Source: Adineta ricciae
Lineage: Eukaryota > Rotifera > Eurotatoria > Adinetida > Adinetidae
Direction of reading: 5' to 3'
Assembly: GCA_905250025.1 (NCBI GenBank)
Contig: CAJNOJ010000405.1
Location: 1-64,000, forward strand
Length of the DNA stretch: 64,000 bases
The position numbers were made by a program, and so were the translations under genes. The notes below the pieces were generated by a model. That model had not been told where the DNA came from and ran no database searches. It saw nothing but the letters and a program-made list of their open reading frames with translations. Positions 25,044 through 35,949 of this stretch are shown one piece after another; positions within the stretch are counted from its first letter, which is position 1, and every line of letters starts with the position of its first letter.

Positions 25044-25939
25044 ATGACAATTTGTAATCTCTGTCCGATTAGTTTGATAGCCATTTTCGTGTTCATCTAT
25101 ATTCTCGTGCAATATGTTCTTAATGAAAAACAGATCTATATGCTCAAGTACGGTCTGTATACGGGTTTCGTCATGCTGTTGTCCGTCATTATTATCCCTG
25201 TGTTTCTGATTCGGCCGCGCAATGCGCTTAATATTCGTATTGCTTCGTTGATTCTCAATCCTGTTTTCACTCTATTTGGCACGAAGTATCGATTGGAGAA
25301 CGCAACAGTTTTGGATAAAGAAGGACCGTGTGTAATTGTTGCTAATCATCAATCTTCGATAGATTTCATAGGTATGATGAGACTTTGGCCGGAGCATATA
25401 CGTTATTGTACAATTCTGGCGAAAAAAGAGTTATTCTATGCATTCCCGTTCGGTTTAACGGCATGGTTAGCAGGTTTAGAATATGTGGATCGGAAGAATC
25501 GCGAACGATCAAGTGAAACGATGCGTCATGTCACAAAAAAGGTCCAAGAGAAATCATTGCGGTTATGGGTTTTTCCCGAAGGTAATCGCTAGATGATTAA
25601 AAGTGTGAACATAGCCTACTTTTTCATATAGGAACACGGAATATGACGGAGACGTTTCTCCCATTCAAATTCGGCGCTTTTCGTTTGGCTATTGATGCTC
25701 AAGTTCCAATTGTTCCCGTCGTGTTTTCGTCATATAAATCAATCTACAATGCTGACAAAACCAGTCATAGTTATTTCTGGCGTCCCGGATGTGTTACGAT
25801 TAAATGTCTCGAACCCATCGAGACAAAAGGCATGACTATCGAAAAAGATCTGGCGCGCTTAACCGAAATGACACGACAACGAATGATAAAAGCATATCAA
25901 ACCATTAAAACGGTTACAAATGACAAAAAAGACGAATAA
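25044..25939 (+). CDS. AGPAT: 1-acyl-sn-glycerol-3-phosphate acyltransferase (copy 1)
   Basis: Two exons (25044-25581 and 25632-25939), phase 1, encode 281 residues, the usual size of AGPAT1/2. The PlsC-family catalytic motif NHQSSID (HX4D, His 102) is present, and the substrate-binding motif FPEGTRN is formed across the splice near residue 178. IVPVVFSSY is the fourth conserved block. Three hydrophobic segments precede the HX4D motif, fitting an ER membrane protein. The enzyme converts lysophosphatidic acid to phosphatidic acid in phospholipid and triacylglycerol synthesis. Confidence 0.92.
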
Positions 25940-26190
25940 AAGTTAACAGATAAACAAATCTAGTGAGCCGAGAAACAGTTTTTACGTACCCTTTTTGATC
26001 CTCGAGAGTCGATTGAACATGCAATAGTCTTCTTCCTTTTATTTTCGTTGTGCGTCTATATGTTTTCCCGTGATTTATCCAATGTATCTGAGTGTGTTGA
26101 AGTGCATCTGTTTTATGTGCATTTCATTAATGATAATAAATAAAATAAATAATTGTAATAATGAAACAATGGAAAAACTATTTTGAAGTT

Positions 26191-27257
26191 ATGTTTAGTG
26201 GAATGAAGAGGAATCAACAGAGCTGTACAAATACGTAATACTTTTTGAAAATTATTTGTTCTGAATAAAATTCTTTTCCTTATCGAATAGACCTATTTCA
26301 TCGTCGATTATCAAAGATGTTTGCGATGACAGTTTGTTGAATGGAATATGTGAGAACAATAACTGTGATCAATTGCATTTGACAGAATCAATTCAACTCA
26401 CCGATGGTCATTTTCACGATCGCTTATTGGACGAAGCTTGGTCCTGTACGATTGAATCAATTGAAAATATCGAACAATTCATCGGGATAACAAATGTTCA
26501 CAAACCATTCATGTGGGATGAGACATTCTCCGTCATTCCTGAAACTCTCAAATCGAAAGTACCTGTTCAGTGATAAATTGCGAACAGAAAAGAAAAGACT
26601 TGTTCTTTTCAGATTCGACTTTATGAAACATACGGTATTCATCCTCGCTATCTGGGAACTCAACCACTCAATGATTTACTTAGTCTTCGACATCTTATTC
26701 AAACACGTCCCATGGTCGCCGTTGGTGAATGTGGCCTCGATTTCCTTAACGCTGAACAATTATCGTTACAGATGGAAATGTTCGCCTCACAAATCAAATT
26801 GGCAAATGAATTTCATTTACCATTAGTTGTTCATTGTCGTCAAATGGATCAAGAATTGTTTGATATTCTGAAACGAACTGTGTTGGATGGCTCAATGAAA
26901 ATCCAATGGCATTGTTGCCATTCAAGGGGTACATCGATCTATCGAGAATTTCTCGGTTATTTTCCATCAAGTATCTTAAGTATCGGTGGTATGTGTTGTC
27001 GTACGAGTGAAAGCATCCTGCACGACTTCATACGCGAATTGAATGAAACAGGGAATCAACGAAGATTTGTTTTGGAAACGGATTCACCTTATTTGAAATC
27101 ATCTTCTGTATTAATCAACAAAGAGGATAACTGTCCGATGTTAGGCATATTAGCAGTTAGTGCTTATATAACAAAGTATGTCCTTAAAAATGATCAATGG
27201 ACAAGTCTCTTGAAAAGAAATACAGATGTTCTTCAACAATTTTTTAATTTAAAATGA
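26191..27257 (+). CDS. TatD-family metal-dependent nuclease (copy 1)
   Basis: Three exons (26191-26234, 26291-26558, 26613-27257) encode 318 residues. TatD metal-site motifs appear in order: LTDGHFHD (N-terminal metal His pair), YGIHPRYL, VAVGECGLDF (Glu ligand), LVVHCRQ, WHCCHSRGT and the C-terminal Asp in LETDSPYL. TatD proteins are TIM-barrel hydrolases with 3'-5' exonuclease activity on DNA in repair and apoptosis. The 44-bp first exon was placed by a conserved ATG and frame in both copies. TATDN1-3 could not be told apart by eye. Confidence 0.85.
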
Positions 27258-27301
27258 AAGTTGTACTTATTGTTATGAACTCAATGAAACCTATTTTCTA
27301 G

Positions 27302-28126
27302 ATGTCATCTCACGGCTTGTCTCCGCTAAGACGATTTCGCATAGGCACCGTGAATGTTCATTCATTTCGGAGTCCGTTTTCTCGAAAAAGTAATGCGAAA
27401 GTATTGGCAACAATCCTCGCTCCCTACAATCTCGATGTCCTCGCCGTCGAAGAAATGCGCCATGATGATAATTGGACTATCCTTCATGAACAATTGTCAT
27501 TAAACCATACAGCTGTTGGATTAAGCGGTGGTGTATCGTTCGGGAATGCAATTGCATCGCGTCATCCAATTGCCGAAGAGCACAATCAAATAACACAAGA
27601 ACAATACACAGGTGGTACTCGAGCTATGCTTCGTTGTCGTTTTGATGGCGATCATCCGTTTGTTCAAAAGCGGACGTTCGCTGTGACACACTTGGATCAC
27701 TTTGATGAAGATGATCGTTTGTTGCAGTTGAAAGAATTCTCAATGGATAAAGGCGATATTGATATTCTGGTTGGCGATCTGAATGCGCTTGCAAAAAATG
27801 ATTATACCGATGAATATTTGAGCGAAGTCGTGCGAGCAAAACGAGAATTGAGTGGATGGGAGCAGCCGAGATTCGAATTGATTCAATCATTAGTTCAAAT
27901 CTACGGCTTTCAGGATACGTTCCGACAAATCAATCCACACTTTCAAAATACGAAAGTAGTCACATGTCCATACGGCACACGAATCGATTATATCCTTCAC
28001 CGGCCACTATCAAATGATCTGTGGAAACTAACCGAATGTTTCATAGTCGACACACGACGATCTACCGATCACAACGCGGTTATCGCGACTTTTGAATGCA
28101 TGTCACCGATAAATCTTTCTAATTGA
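27302..28126 (+). CDS. Endonuclease/exonuclease/phosphatase (DNase I-like) protein (copy 1)
   Basis: A single uninterrupted frame of 274 residues. It begins 45 bp after the TatD stop, just after a TTTCTAG that may be a splice acceptor for an upstream leader. EEP-fold motifs are in order: IGTVNVHSF (strand 1 Asn), LDVLAVEEMR (catalytic Glu), RTFAVTHLDHFDEDDR, ILVGDLNAL (Asp-x-Asn), GTRIDYIL and STDHNAV (catalytic Asp-His). The family cleaves phosphodiesters in DNA, RNA, phosphoinositides or sphingomyelin; the substrate cannot be read from the sequence. No introns in the coding part, unlike most neighbours. There is no signal peptide. Confidence 0.82.
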   Translation: MSSHGLSPLRRFRIGTVNVHSFRSPFSRKSNAKVLATILAPYNLDVLAVEEMRHDDNWTILHEQLSLNHTAVGLSGGVSFGNAIASRHPIAEEHNQITQEQYTGGTRAMLRCRFDGDHPFVQKRTFAVTHLDHFDEDDRLLQLKEFSMDKGDIDILVGDLNALAKNDYTDEYLSEVVRAKRELSGWEQPRFELIQSLVQIYGFQDTFRQINPHFQNTKVVTCPYGTRIDYILHRPLSNDLWKLTECFIVDTRRSTDHNAVIATFECMSPINLSN

Positions 28127-28356
28127 CGTTAAGAATAAACAAATCGTGTATCATGTATATATATATGTAGTAAAGCTTTTCTCTTCTCATCAACATCGAA
28201 TTTAGGATAGTTTACTCAAAATGTCAGGAATGCAAAACGGACGTCGACTGACAATCGTCATCTTGTGCTTGTTGACGTGTATGTGTACCTTGAAATATTT
28301 TTGAATAGTGATGTTGACGACTAGAAGAGAGAAATTTTGTTTGGAAGACAAATTGG

Positions 28357-29113
28357 TCAGCGTAGTTTAACATACATTTTTTGGAAAAAAAAGATTGTTA
28401 AAGTAAATACAATAGCAACGATGATAATTCCCAACAGAACAGAGAAAAGTCGACTAGTTCGATTAAGAATTGAATTTTGATGAGAACGAGTCGTTGAATA
28501 AATTATTCTCTTTAATAATTGATTATCATGCAAACGTTCAATATCGATTTTGGCTTGATAGAGTGCGCCTGGAAAGTCTAATAGTCGAATGAATAATTCA
28601 AAATAGAAAATGGAAAAACCTGTTAGAAGTTCTGTATAATTATAGCTGGAATTTTCATTTGTTTGGTTCAATACAGGCTTATCTACGGTGATTAGCAAAC
28701 GAATTGAAGACAGCTGATGTTGATTGGCATCGAGTAAATGAATATTATCAATTCCATATCTAGTTCGTACTTAAGGACATCATAATAGATATACATAGAT
28801 GAACGACTTACTCGGCATCACAATGAGTATCATGTTTACAAAATTTATTCAAATGCTGAACTATGGATGATCGAGTTTTATTCCATAAAGAATCATCGTT
28901 CCACTAGAGCGGAGTCAGAGATTGATATAAAAGAAAATTTTTAGACAATCTTACGGTCTCTAAAGTCAACCCATCGAATACGATTGATACGGCCGATGTC
29001 GTTTCCAAAGCATCTGTCATATTTACTTCAATATAGATTGAATTTAGTAACTATTCGTTTTTCTTACCGGTGGACACAATTTGAGTTATAATTATCAAGA
29101 TAAGCAATAACAT
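28357..29113 (-). CDS. Single-pass membrane protein of unknown function (copy 1)
   Basis: Five exons (29113-29068, 29013-28955, 28903-28812, 28759-28620, 28568-28357) encode 182 residues. It begins with a signal peptide (MLLLILIIITQIVSTG). The ectodomain of about 130 residues has several N-glycosylation sequons (WNKTRSS, LNQTNENSS, YNYTELL) and two Cys (KFCKHDTHC). A membrane segment, LFSVLLGIIIVAIVFTLTIF, lies near the C terminus, and the tail is only about 8 residues. The last intron has a weak GTTTTT donor; I prefer splicing because the two copies differ there by an indel and by pyrimidine-rich sequence only. Without splicing the protein gains 17 residues. I do not recognise the family. 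Confidence 0.6.
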
Positions 29114-30358
29114 CTTCCAATTATCGTTTGAACTTTGGCGTATGTATTTATCTAATATGAATGTCTTTGTGTATGACGTGATCGTATTTGCTCTGTTCTT
29201 CTTAAATGTCGATGACCATCAGTAAAAAGATGATTTATCTAGTCTACTATTAAAGAGTAATGTAGTCTCATAGAAGGAAACGAGAAAAGAAGAAGTAGAG
29301 AAAGCATTTCTTTCTTTTTCCTTCGTTGTATCGAGCATGCATGGAGATCTAATTGCGATTCTATTCTCTAGAGTTCGTCTACTACTCATTCAGATGAACT
29401 ATTGATCTATTACATTATAGATCACTTATATTCCATTGTTTTCCATATTTTTTACAAGAAAACTTTGATCGTGTTAAATGAAAATGAAGAATATTGTCGA
29501 AGTGCAACTGATTCAAGCGAATAATAGAGATACAATCGACTTTTGTTCTTGCGACACATATTGATTCCAGATGGTGGTATGATGCAGATCGAAGATTATA
29601 TTGAGCCATTTCAGAACAAATATAATTATGTAAGAACTTCATCAATAGATACTTCAAGTGCAAATAATGGATGCATCTCGTTTTCTTTGCTGATGTTTCA
29701 ACATCGATCTACGAGTATTCTGCTGAACTTTGGCTGTATAAATATCGTGTGTTTGAAGACAATATTGATTTATGTAAATACTGATTATTTAGTAAAAGAC
29801 AATTTGACAAAGTGCAGTCGATGGTAAAACAAAATGAATGCATTCTATTCCGTTTAATTCGGAAGGTCACGATGCCTAGAAGAGTCTATGAAGAGATCGA
29901 CGCTGTTTTATATCGTTTATAGATAAGAGAAGAAGTGCGTAACGATTACGTTGCTATGATATAGAATCTATATCGTTTGATTTGCATGTCAAAGGAACAA
30001 ACCAATGGTGAACTTTGTTCATCCTCACGTTTTCATACGAAAAGTATTCGGATGATATACCATTTTTGATGAAAACAAGCCTTGTTTGGCACCAATTAAA
30101 TGTAGTATTTGGATTATTCCTCGTCTCAAGTTTCTTTCAATGAAACGACGCTGACAAGACATATTTTTATCTTCCTTCTCTTTCACATACGAATGCACGC
30201 ACTGAAATCATGATCAGGTGGTATGCTTGTGAAAGCAATACATTAACTATATAAGCGTTCTAAATATACAAATAGAAGTCAGACCCGTGTCGATAAGTAT
30301 TCGTGTGCGCGTTCGTTGCTTCACGTATATTCGACTTGTTTTTTTTCCTAGATACGCC
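29114..30358. other. Divergent region upstream of SELENBP1 (copy 1)
   Basis: Open frames here are not kept in the second copy on the plus strand (a stop interrupts the frame near 36447), so I take them as non-coding. A minus-strand frame at 29415-29663 is open in both copies, but it shows no domain. Confidence 0.45.
30248..30255 (+). promoter_or_regulatory. TATA box of SELENBP1 (copy 1)
   Basis: TATATAAG lies about 110 bp upstream of the ATG and is kept at 37110-37117 in the other copy. A TTTCCTAG acceptor directly before the ATG suggests a short leader intron. Confidence 0.5.
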
Positions 30359-30682
30359 ATGCCGTCGGTGTCATCATCGTGTTGTAAGAAAGGACCAGGC
30401 TACGCGACTCCACTTGATGCTATGCAAAATGGTCCCCGCGAAAAAGTCTTATACGTTGCAATGGTTTCATGCCAAGAAAATCAACCTGATTATTTAGCAA
30501 CGATTGATGCTGATCCGGATTCTCCAGACTATCAAAAAGTTATCAGTCGATTGTATTCTCCAAATATAAACGATGAATTTCATCACTTCGGATGGAATGC
30601 TTGTTCGTCGTGTCATGATGATTGTAGCAAAGAACGACGATTTATTGTCTTGGGTGGCTTTAAATCATCGAATATCTACATC
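30359..30682 (+). CDS. SELENBP1: SELENBP1 (methanethiol oxidase), 5' fragment of copy 1
   Basis: The first 108 codons match the complete gene at 37221: GPGYATPLDAMQNGPREK, the Cys motif WNACSSCHDDC and LGGFKSSNIYI. The match stops abruptly after ATCTACATC; the sequence then reads into an unrelated AT- and CGCG-rich tract and soon into a stop. This is either an allele broken by an insertion or a contig end. It cannot make a working enzyme as shown. Confidence 0.85.
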
Positions 30683-30870
30683 CCAGACAGACAAGACCCT
30701 TAAAAAAACGTGTAAAAACGCGTTGAAAATTCATTAACGCGTAAAAAAAACGGGAAAAGCGCACATTTTCAGGCACAAAAATGCGTTAAAAACTAAGTTT
30801 ATACGCGTTTGTCTGCGTGAAAATATGCGTTTTTCCTGGTTTTTACGCGGTAATGGTTTAACCCGTAAAA
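30683..30870. mobile_element. Possible transposon end or foreign tract at the contig edge
   Basis: This 188-bp tract has no counterpart in the second copy. It starts CCAGACAGACAAGACCC and is full of short ACGCGT/TTTTTACGCG units in both orientations (for example AACGCGTAAAAA near 30738 against TTTTTACGCG near 30840), as in subterminal repeats of DNA transposons. It ends at the N at 30871. No target-site duplication can be seen because the other side is missing. Confidence 0.35.
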
Positions 30871-30871
30871 N
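30871..30871. other. Single N at contig join
   Basis: Unknown base directly in front of the second copy of the duplicated block; the sequence to its right starts in the middle of WEE1. Confidence 0.95.
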
Positions 30872-30875
30872 TTAG

Positions 30876-31342
30876 TTGTTACTCGATTCGACAGTTCATC
30901 CACCGGAGCCTACAGGTCGTGAAACTCTTCGGTATGTTTGAAGTCATACGAGAAAAAAATGAAGAGTACTGTCATTGTTCGTTTTAGGCATAGTTTAAAA
31001 CAAGAACGCGAGAAAAATATCGTTTTAAATAAAAAATTACTTGACCATTACCTTTTAACAAATGCAATCGATTTACAAATTTTACCGATAGATTTTAATA
31101 ATAGTAATTTTCCATCTCAACAAGCTTTTCTTTCTCCAAATCAATCGCTTCTTGTTCCGCAACAACAAAATATGTCGACCCCGAATGACCCTTCGCGCGT
31201 CTTAATCATCCATTCACCTAAAACCCCGATTTGCTGTGCGAATCTTAATCAAACCATCACATCGCCCAGTTCACTTGCTTTGAAGCAACAACTTAAACTA
31301 GCCGGTTCGAATATACATCGTCATTATTCCAGTATTATTTAA
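30876..31342 (+). CDS. WEE1: WEE1 3' exons, copy 2 (5'-truncated by the join)
   Basis: Two exons (30876-30931 and 30988-31342) correspond to WEE1 exons 2 and 3. The kinase exon is absent because the contig starts at the intron acceptor. The tail differs from copy 1 by a few substitutions (for example Thr to Ile in LPTDF, His to Pro in NDHSR), and the frame is open. Confidence 0.85.
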
Positions 31343-31873
31343 AGAAGAATCCAGTTTAGCCATAAAACTTCCAAACAAAAAAGTTCGAATGCTCGTTGAA
31401 ATAGTAAAAGAGTTTCTACCACGAGTCATTTTTCCTGTAAATATTTGATTGATTCAAAAATCATTGAGTAAATATCTTTGATACTATTGTATTTTTCTAT
31501 TTTCTTGTTTTTCATTGTGTAGATTAAGGCATATATCTGTTCGATATTTTTCTACTCTCGCCATCCCTAGTCGCGATTGTCAGTAGATATATGTACATGT
31601 ACGAGGATGTTCAGTTTTGTATTTTTCTCGCATTTGCTTCTTTCCAAAAGTTATGATATGATAGTAATAATGATAATATAAAGCAAAAGAACTAATACGT
31701 TTGTTTTTCTTTTAATTTTGAAGAAGTGTAGACGGTAAAACTGTCAATGAAAATGTCAATTATGTTGTTTTTTTCTTTCGAATATCGTGATATATTTCAT
31801 TGTCTTTTACTAATTTGAATCTAATGAAATCGAATGGTACTTCTTACTTTTAGATCAACGAACGAATACAAGA
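31343..31873. other. WEE1-AGPAT spacer, copy 2
   Basis: Matches 24515-25043 with more indels than the coding parts. Confidence 0.6.
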
Positions 31874-32770
31874 ATGACAATTTGTAGTCTTTGTCCAATT
31901 AGTTTGATAGCTATCTTCGTATTCATCTATATTCTCGTACAATATGTTCTTAATGAAAAACAGATCTATATGCTCAAGTACGGTCTGTATACGGGTTTCG
32001 TCATGCTGTTGTCCGTCATTATTATCCCTGTGTTTTTGATTCGGCCGCGCAATGCGCTTAATATTCGTATTGCTTCATTGATTCTCAATCCTGTTTTCAC
32101 TCTATTTGGCACGAAGTATCGATTGGAGGACGCAACAGTTTTGGATAAAGAAGGACCGTGTGTAATTGTTGCTAATCATCAATCGTCGATAGATTTCATA
32201 GGCATGATGAGACTTTGGCCGGAGCATATACGTTATTGTACAATTCTGGCGAAAAAAGAGTTATTTTATGCATTTCCGTTCGGTTTAACGGCATGGTTAG
32301 CAGGTTTAGAATATGTGGATCGGAAGAATCGCGAACGATCAAGTGAAACGATGCGGCAGGTCACGAAAAAAGTCCAAGAGAAATCATTGCGGTTATGGGT
32401 TTTTCCCGAAGGTAATCACTAGACGATGTAAAGTGCGAACATACTCTACTTTTTTTATATAGGAACACGAAATATGACGGAGACGTTTCTCCCATTCAAA
32501 TTTGGCGCTTTTCGTTTGGCTATTGATGCTCAAGTGCCAATTGTTCCCGTCGTTTTTTCGTCATACAAATCAATCTACAATGCTGACAAAGCCAGTCATA
32601 GCTATTTCTGGCGTCCCGGATGCGTTACGATTAAATGTCTCGAACCCATCGAAACAAAAGGCATGACTATCGAAAAAGATCTGGCGCGCTTAACCGAAAT
32701 GACTCGGCAACGAATGATGAATGCATATCAAACTATTAAAACGATTACAAATGACAAAAAAGACGAATAA
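31874..32770 (+). CDS. AGPAT: 1-acyl-sn-glycerol-3-phosphate acyltransferase (copy 2)
   Basis: Exons 31874-32411 and 32463-32770 encode 281 residues with the same motifs as copy 1: NHQSSID, FPEG/TRN across the splice, and IVPVVFSSY. It differs by only a handful of residues (for example Asn to Ser at residue 5, Lys to Asn near the C terminus). Both copies are intact, as expected for two alleles. Confidence 0.92.
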
Positions 32771-33019
32771 GAATTATCAGATAAACAAATCTAGTGAGCC
32801 GAGAAACAGTTTTTACGTACCTTTTTTGATTCTCGAGAGTCGATTGAATATGCAATAGTCTTCCTCTTTTTATTTTCGTTGTGCGTCTGTGTTTTCCCGT
32901 GATTTATTCGATGTATCTGAATATGTTGAAGTGCATCTGTTTTATGTGCATTTCATTAATGATAATGAATAAAATAAATAATTTTAATAATGGAACAATT
33001 GAAAAACTGTTTTGAAGTT

Positions 33020-34087
33020 ATGTTTAGTGGAATGAAGATGAATCAACAGAGCTGTACAAACACGTAATAATTTTTGAAAATTATTTGCTCCGGATAAAAT
33101 TCTTTTTCTTATCGAATAGACCGATTTCATCATCGATTATCAGAGATGTTTGCGATGATAGTTTGTTGAATGGAATATGTGAGAACAATAATTGTGATCA
33201 ATTACATTTGACAGAATCAATTCAACTCACCGATGGTCATTTTCACGATCGTTTATTGAATGAAGCTTGGTCTTGCACGATTGAATCAATTGAAAATATC
33301 GAACAATTCATCGGAATAACAAATGTTCACAAACCATTCATGTGGGATGAGACATTCTCTATCATTCCTGAAACTCTCAAATCGAAAGTACTTGTTCACT
33401 GATAAATCGCAAGTAGACAAAAAAAAGCCTTGTTCTTTTCAGATTCGACTTTATGAAACATACGGTATTCATCCTCGCTATCTGGGAACTCATCCATTCA
33501 ATGATTTACTTTGTCTTCGGCATCTTATTCAAACACGTCCGATGGTCGCCGTTGGTGAATGTGGCCTCGATTTCCTCAACGCTGAACAATTATCGTTACA
33601 GATGGAAATATTCGCCTCACAAATCAAATTGGCAAATGAATTTCATTTACCATTAGTCGTTCATTGTCGTCAAATGGATCAACAATTGTTTGATATTCTG
33701 AAACGAACTGTGTTGGATGGCTCTATGAAAATCCAATGGCATTGTTGCCATTCAAGAGGTACATCGATCTATCGAGAATTTCTCGATTATTTTCCATCGA
33801 GTATCTTGAGTATCGGTGGTATGTGCTGTCGTACGAGTGAAAGCATCCTGCACGACTTCATACGCGAATTGCATGAAACAGGAAATCAACGAAGAGTTGT
33901 ATTGGAAACGGATTCACCTTATTTGAAATCATCTTCTGTACTCATCAACAAAGAGAATAACTGTCCGATGTTAGGCATATTAGCAGTTAGTGCTTATATA
34001 ACAAAGCATGTCCTCAGAAATGATCAATGGGCAAATCTTTTGAAAAGAAATACAAATGTTCTTCAACAATTTTTTAATTTAAAATGA
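33020..34087 (+). CDS. TatD-family metal-dependent nuclease (copy 2)
   Basis: Exons 33020-33063, 33120-33387 and 33443-34087 encode 318 residues with all TatD motifs kept (TDGHFHD, YGIHPRYL, GECGLDF, VVHCRQ, CHSRGT, ETDSP). Exon lengths are the same as in copy 1, which supports the model of a 44-bp first exon. Confidence 0.85.
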
Positions 34088-34131
34088 AAGTTGTACTTAT
34101 TGTTATGAACTCAATGAAACCTATTTTCTAG

Positions 34132-34956
34132 ATGTCATCTCACGGCTTGCCTTCGCCGAGACGATTTCGTATAGGCACCGTGAACGTTCATTCGTTTCGG
34201 AGTCCGTTTTCTCGGAAAAGTAATGCGAAAGTATTGGCAACAATCCTTGCTCCCTACAATCTCGATGTCCTCGCCGTCGAAGAAATGCGCCATGATGATA
34301 ATTGGACTATCCTTCATGAACAACTGTCATTAAACCACACAGCTGTTGGATTAAGCGGCGGTGTATCTTTCGGGAATGCGATTGCATCGCGTTATCCGAT
34401 TGCCGAAGAGCACAATCAAATAACACAACAACAATACACAGGTGGTACTCGGGCTATGCTTCGTTGTCGTTTTGGTGGCGATCATCCGTTTGTTCAAAAG
34501 CGAACGTTCGCTGTGACACACTTAGATCACTTTGATGAAGATGATCGTTTGTTGCAGTTGAAAGAATTCTCGATGGATAAAGGCGATATTGATATTCTGG
34601 TTGGCGATCTGAATGCACTTGCAAAAGATGATTATACCGATGACTATTTGAACGAAGTCGTGGGAACAAAACGAGAATTGAGTGGATGGGAGCAGCCGAG
34701 ATTCGAATTGATTCAATCATTAGTTCAAACCTACGGCTTTCAGGATACGTTCCGACAAATCAATCCGCATTTTCAAAATACAAAAGTAGTCACATGTCCA
34801 TACGGCACACGAATCGATTATATCCTTCACCGGCCACTCTCAAATGATCTATGGAAACTAACCGAATGCTTTATAGTCGACACACGGCGATCTACCGATC
34901 ACAACGCGATTGTCGCAACTTTTGAATGCACATCATCGATAGATCTTTCTAATTGA
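34132..34956 (+). CDS. Endonuclease/exonuclease/phosphatase (DNase I-like) protein (copy 2)
   Basis: An intact 274-residue frame with the same catalytic motifs as copy 1 (AVEEMR, THLDHFDEDD, GDLNAL, RIDYIL, STDHNA). About 15-17 residues differ, away from the catalytic motifs, so both alleles look functional. Confidence 0.82.
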   Translation: MSSHGLPSPRRFRIGTVNVHSFRSPFSRKSNAKVLATILAPYNLDVLAVEEMRHDDNWTILHEQLSLNHTAVGLSGGVSFGNAIASRYPIAEEHNQITQQQYTGGTRAMLRCRFGGDHPFVQKRTFAVTHLDHFDEDDRLLQLKEFSMDKGDIDILVGDLNALAKDDYTDDYLNEVVGTKRELSGWEQPRFELIQSLVQTYGFQDTFRQINPHFQNTKVVTCPYGTRIDYILHRPLSNDLWKLTECFIVDTRRSTDHNAIVATFECTSSIDLSN

Positions 34957-35188
34957 CGTTAAGAATAAACAAATCATGTATCATGTATATATATATATAT
35001 AGGAAAGCTTTTCTCTTCTCATCAACATCGAATTTAGGATAGTTTACTTAAAATGTCACGAATGTAAAACGGACGTCGACTGACAATCGTCGTCTTGCGC
35101 TTGTTGACGTGTATGTGTACCTTGAAATATTTTTGAATAGTGATGTTGACGACTAGAAGAGAGAAAATTCGTTTGGAAGACAACTTGG

Positions 35189-35949
35189 TTAGCATAGTTT
35201 AACATACATTTTTTGAAAAGAAAAGATTGTTAAAGCGAATACAATAGCAACGATGATAATTCCCAACAGGACAGACAAAAGTCGACTAGTTCGATTAAGA
35301 ATTGAATTTTGATGAGAACGAGTCGTTGAATAAATTATTCTCTTTAATAATTGATTATCATGCAAACGTTCAATATCGATTTTGGCTTGATAGAGTGCGC
35401 CTGGAAAGTTTAATAGTTGAATGAATAATTCAAAATAGAAAATAAAAAAAAAACCTGTTAGAAGTTCTGTATAATTATAGCTGGAATTTTCATTTGTTTG
35501 ATTTAATACAGGCTTATCTACGGTGATTAGCAAACGAATTGAAGACAGTGCATGCTGATTGGCATCGAGTAAATGGATATTATCAATTCCATATCTAGTT
35601 CGTACTTTAGGACATCATAATAGATGTACATAGATGAACAACTTACTCGGCATCACAATGAATATCATGTTTACAAAATTTATTCAAATGTTGAACTATT
35701 GATAATCGAGTTTTATTCCATAAAGAATCGTCGTTCCACTAGAGCGGAGTCAGAGATTGATACAAAAGGGAATTTTTCGACAATCTTACGGTCTCTAAAG
35801 TCAACCCATCGAATACAATTGATACGGCCGATGTCGTTTCCAAAGCATCTGTTTCATGTACTCCAATATAGATTGAATTTAGTAAACTATTCGTTTTTCT
35901 TACCGATGGACACAATTTGACTCATAATTATCAAGACAAGCAATAACAT
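35189..35949 (-). CDS. Single-pass membrane protein of unknown function (copy 2)
   Basis: Same exon order as copy 1: signal-peptide exon starting at 35949, Cys-containing ectodomain exons, and the membrane segment (SVLLGIIIVAIVFALTIF) before a short tail ending MYVKLC. The proposed last intron is 3 bp longer here and differs only in its T/A-rich part. That pattern fits an intron better than coding sequence. Confidence 0.58.

Larger units (their letters stand above)
24044..30682. repeat. Copy 1 of a 6.6-kb duplicated block (probable allele)
   Basis: This block matches 30872-37544 in gene order, orientation and almost all sequence. Differences are scattered substitutions and small indels, a few percent by eye. 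The match starts in the WEE1 intron 1 acceptor and ends inside the SELENBP1 first coding exon. See the finding on allelic contigs. Confidence 0.95.

Noticed and set aside
28221..28304. Small plus-strand frame starting MSGMQNGRRLTIVILCLL, like a signal peptide
   Set aside because: In the other copy (35053) the fifth codon is a stop, and no following exon was found on this strand.
29543..29827. 94-codon plus-strand frame upstream of SELENBP1
   Set aside because: The matching position in the other allele has an early stop and the frame has no domain.
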